Positions 63,537-64,000 of a stretch of DNA of 64,000 nt are shown piece after piece; the stretch's first letter is position 1, and every line of letters starts with the position of its first letter. The stretch is from Bacteroidaceae bacterium. GTDB lineage: Bacteria; Bacteroidota; Bacteroidia; Bacteroidales; Bacteroidaceae. The stretch covers positions 16,550 to 80,549 of the forward strand of contig JAGBGU010000010.1 in the NCBI GenBank assembly GCA_017935785.1, read 5' to 3'. Under the pieces are notes generated by a model. The model was not told the DNA's origin, searched no databases, and was given only the letters and a program-made list of their open reading frames with translations. Both the position numbers and the translations under genes were made by a program.

Positions 63537-63898
63537 GTTGTAACTCATACTCATTAAAATAACTTTGTTTATTTTGTTTATAATTCTTTTTTTAAGCCTT
63601 TTGCACAACTATAATGTACAGCTGTGTCCAAATCGGCTGCAAAGGTACAAAAAAATACGTTCATGGAGATTTTATTTGTGGTTGAAAAAATTACCCTATA
63701 TTGTTCAAAATGGGAAATATGTTTCATTTTCCTCAAATCCGCAACCTATAGGGTTTAGTGGGATTTTGCTTGCAAAGCGACAAAATTCATTTTATTGTAC
63801 ATATTTCTTGCACAACAGAAATGTCGCAGACACAAAATCCCCTTACCCCATAAAGCGACGTGAGGTAATACGCTGGTTTAACCAGAAAAGCATGGTCT
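63537..63898. promoter_or_regulatory. Intergenic region upstream of RND operon
   Basis: About 360 bp. A minus-strand -7 box TACCTTTG at 63640-63647 lies about 105 nt before the adaptor start and is the best promoter candidate. A plus-strand open frame here is AT-rich, lacks a promoter and is not called. No regulator gene or clear palindrome is seen. Confidence 0.4.
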
Positions 63899-64000
63899 TT
63901 AACCAAAGTCTGTCTTGAACAGGTTGGCATAAGCATTGTTGTCTGAGTAAATATTCAATACATGCCTACGTGATGTCTTAATCCATTTCGCAGGAACAGA
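63899..64000 (-). CDS. C-terminal end of an unrecognised protein (gene continues beyond the window)
   Basis: The minus strand is open from base 64000 to a TAA at 63901-63899 and gives 33 residues with ordered composition (WIKTSRRHVLNIYSDNNAY, ending LFKTDFG). The frame is open to the window edge. No family is recognised; it could belong to a mobile-element protein or any other gene. Only the existence of a coding end is claimed. Confidence 0.45.
   Translation of the reverse strand, partial: SVPAKWIKTSRRHVLNIYSDNNAYANLFKTDFG

Noticed and set aside
63565..63918. 117-codon open frame on the plus strand
   Set aside because: Lies in the AT-rich control region of the RND operon and overlaps the partial minus-strand gene end; no promoter or domain.

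Overview
The window is a chromosomal segment of a host-associated member of the Bacteroidales, most likely Prevotellaceae or Bacteroidaceae. The evidence is the Bacteroidetes-type promoters (TTTG, 19-21 nt, TAnnTTTG), the weak or absent Shine-Dalgarno sequences, and the families present: DUF6261, DUF4248, HU-like proteins with acidic tails, TamL/TamB, NodT-type efflux lipoproteins and several secreted glycosidases. No rRNA, tRNA, CRISPR array or complete insertion sequence was recognised.

Layout. 1-1480: end of uxaC and a membrane metallophosphoesterase. 1500-3300: a DUF6261 gene with a 9-nt repeat array on its 3' side and a 41-bp hairpin repeat array on its 5' side, then a nested palindrome. 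3327-13622: a minus-strand operon of six closely spaced genes (radical SAM protein, 96-aa protein, GH20, sialate esterase-like, GH2 beta-mannosidase, GH20), probably for host N-glycan or mucin breakdown. 13800-19350: an accessory stretch with an HU-like protein, DUF4248, a winged-helix protein, a structured leader, a lipoprotein, an SF2 helicase and decayed fragments. 19356-25832: GH2 beta-galactosidase, a four-domain sulfur/CoA-disulfide oxidoreductase with a MarR regulator between direct repeats, and a GT2 glycosyltransferase. 25906-37016: housekeeping genes (rarA, purT, a sodium symporter, two rRNA/tRNA methyltransferases, a TamL paralogue, GH2, FKBP). 37101-43861: two large secreted proteins, one with LamG domains and one a phosphodiesterase. 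44153-48350: a small exported protein, Ca/Na antiporter, Na/Pi cotransporter and nucleotidyltransferase. 48400-50303: repeat-rich DNA and a second DUF6261 gene. 50406-57424: tamL-tamB. 57634-63536: an RND tripartite efflux operon. 63899-64000: the 3' end of an unrecognised gene.

The most unusual signal is shared by three separate loci. Two DUF6261 proteins and one unrelated HU-like protein all end in an acidic Pro/Gly/Asp tail finishing GGLAG. Two of these genes (one DUF6261, the HU-like) are followed by arrays with the same 9-nt period (NNNTTCYAG), and both DUF6261 genes are preceded by 41- or 42-bp tandem arrays whose units can fold into a GC hairpin. This looks like a repeated gene architecture rather than coincidence; its function is unknown. 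Other points of interest are the radical SAM/small-protein pair heading the glycan operon, the direct repeats around the sulfur module, and the long structured leader before the lipoprotein-helicase pair.
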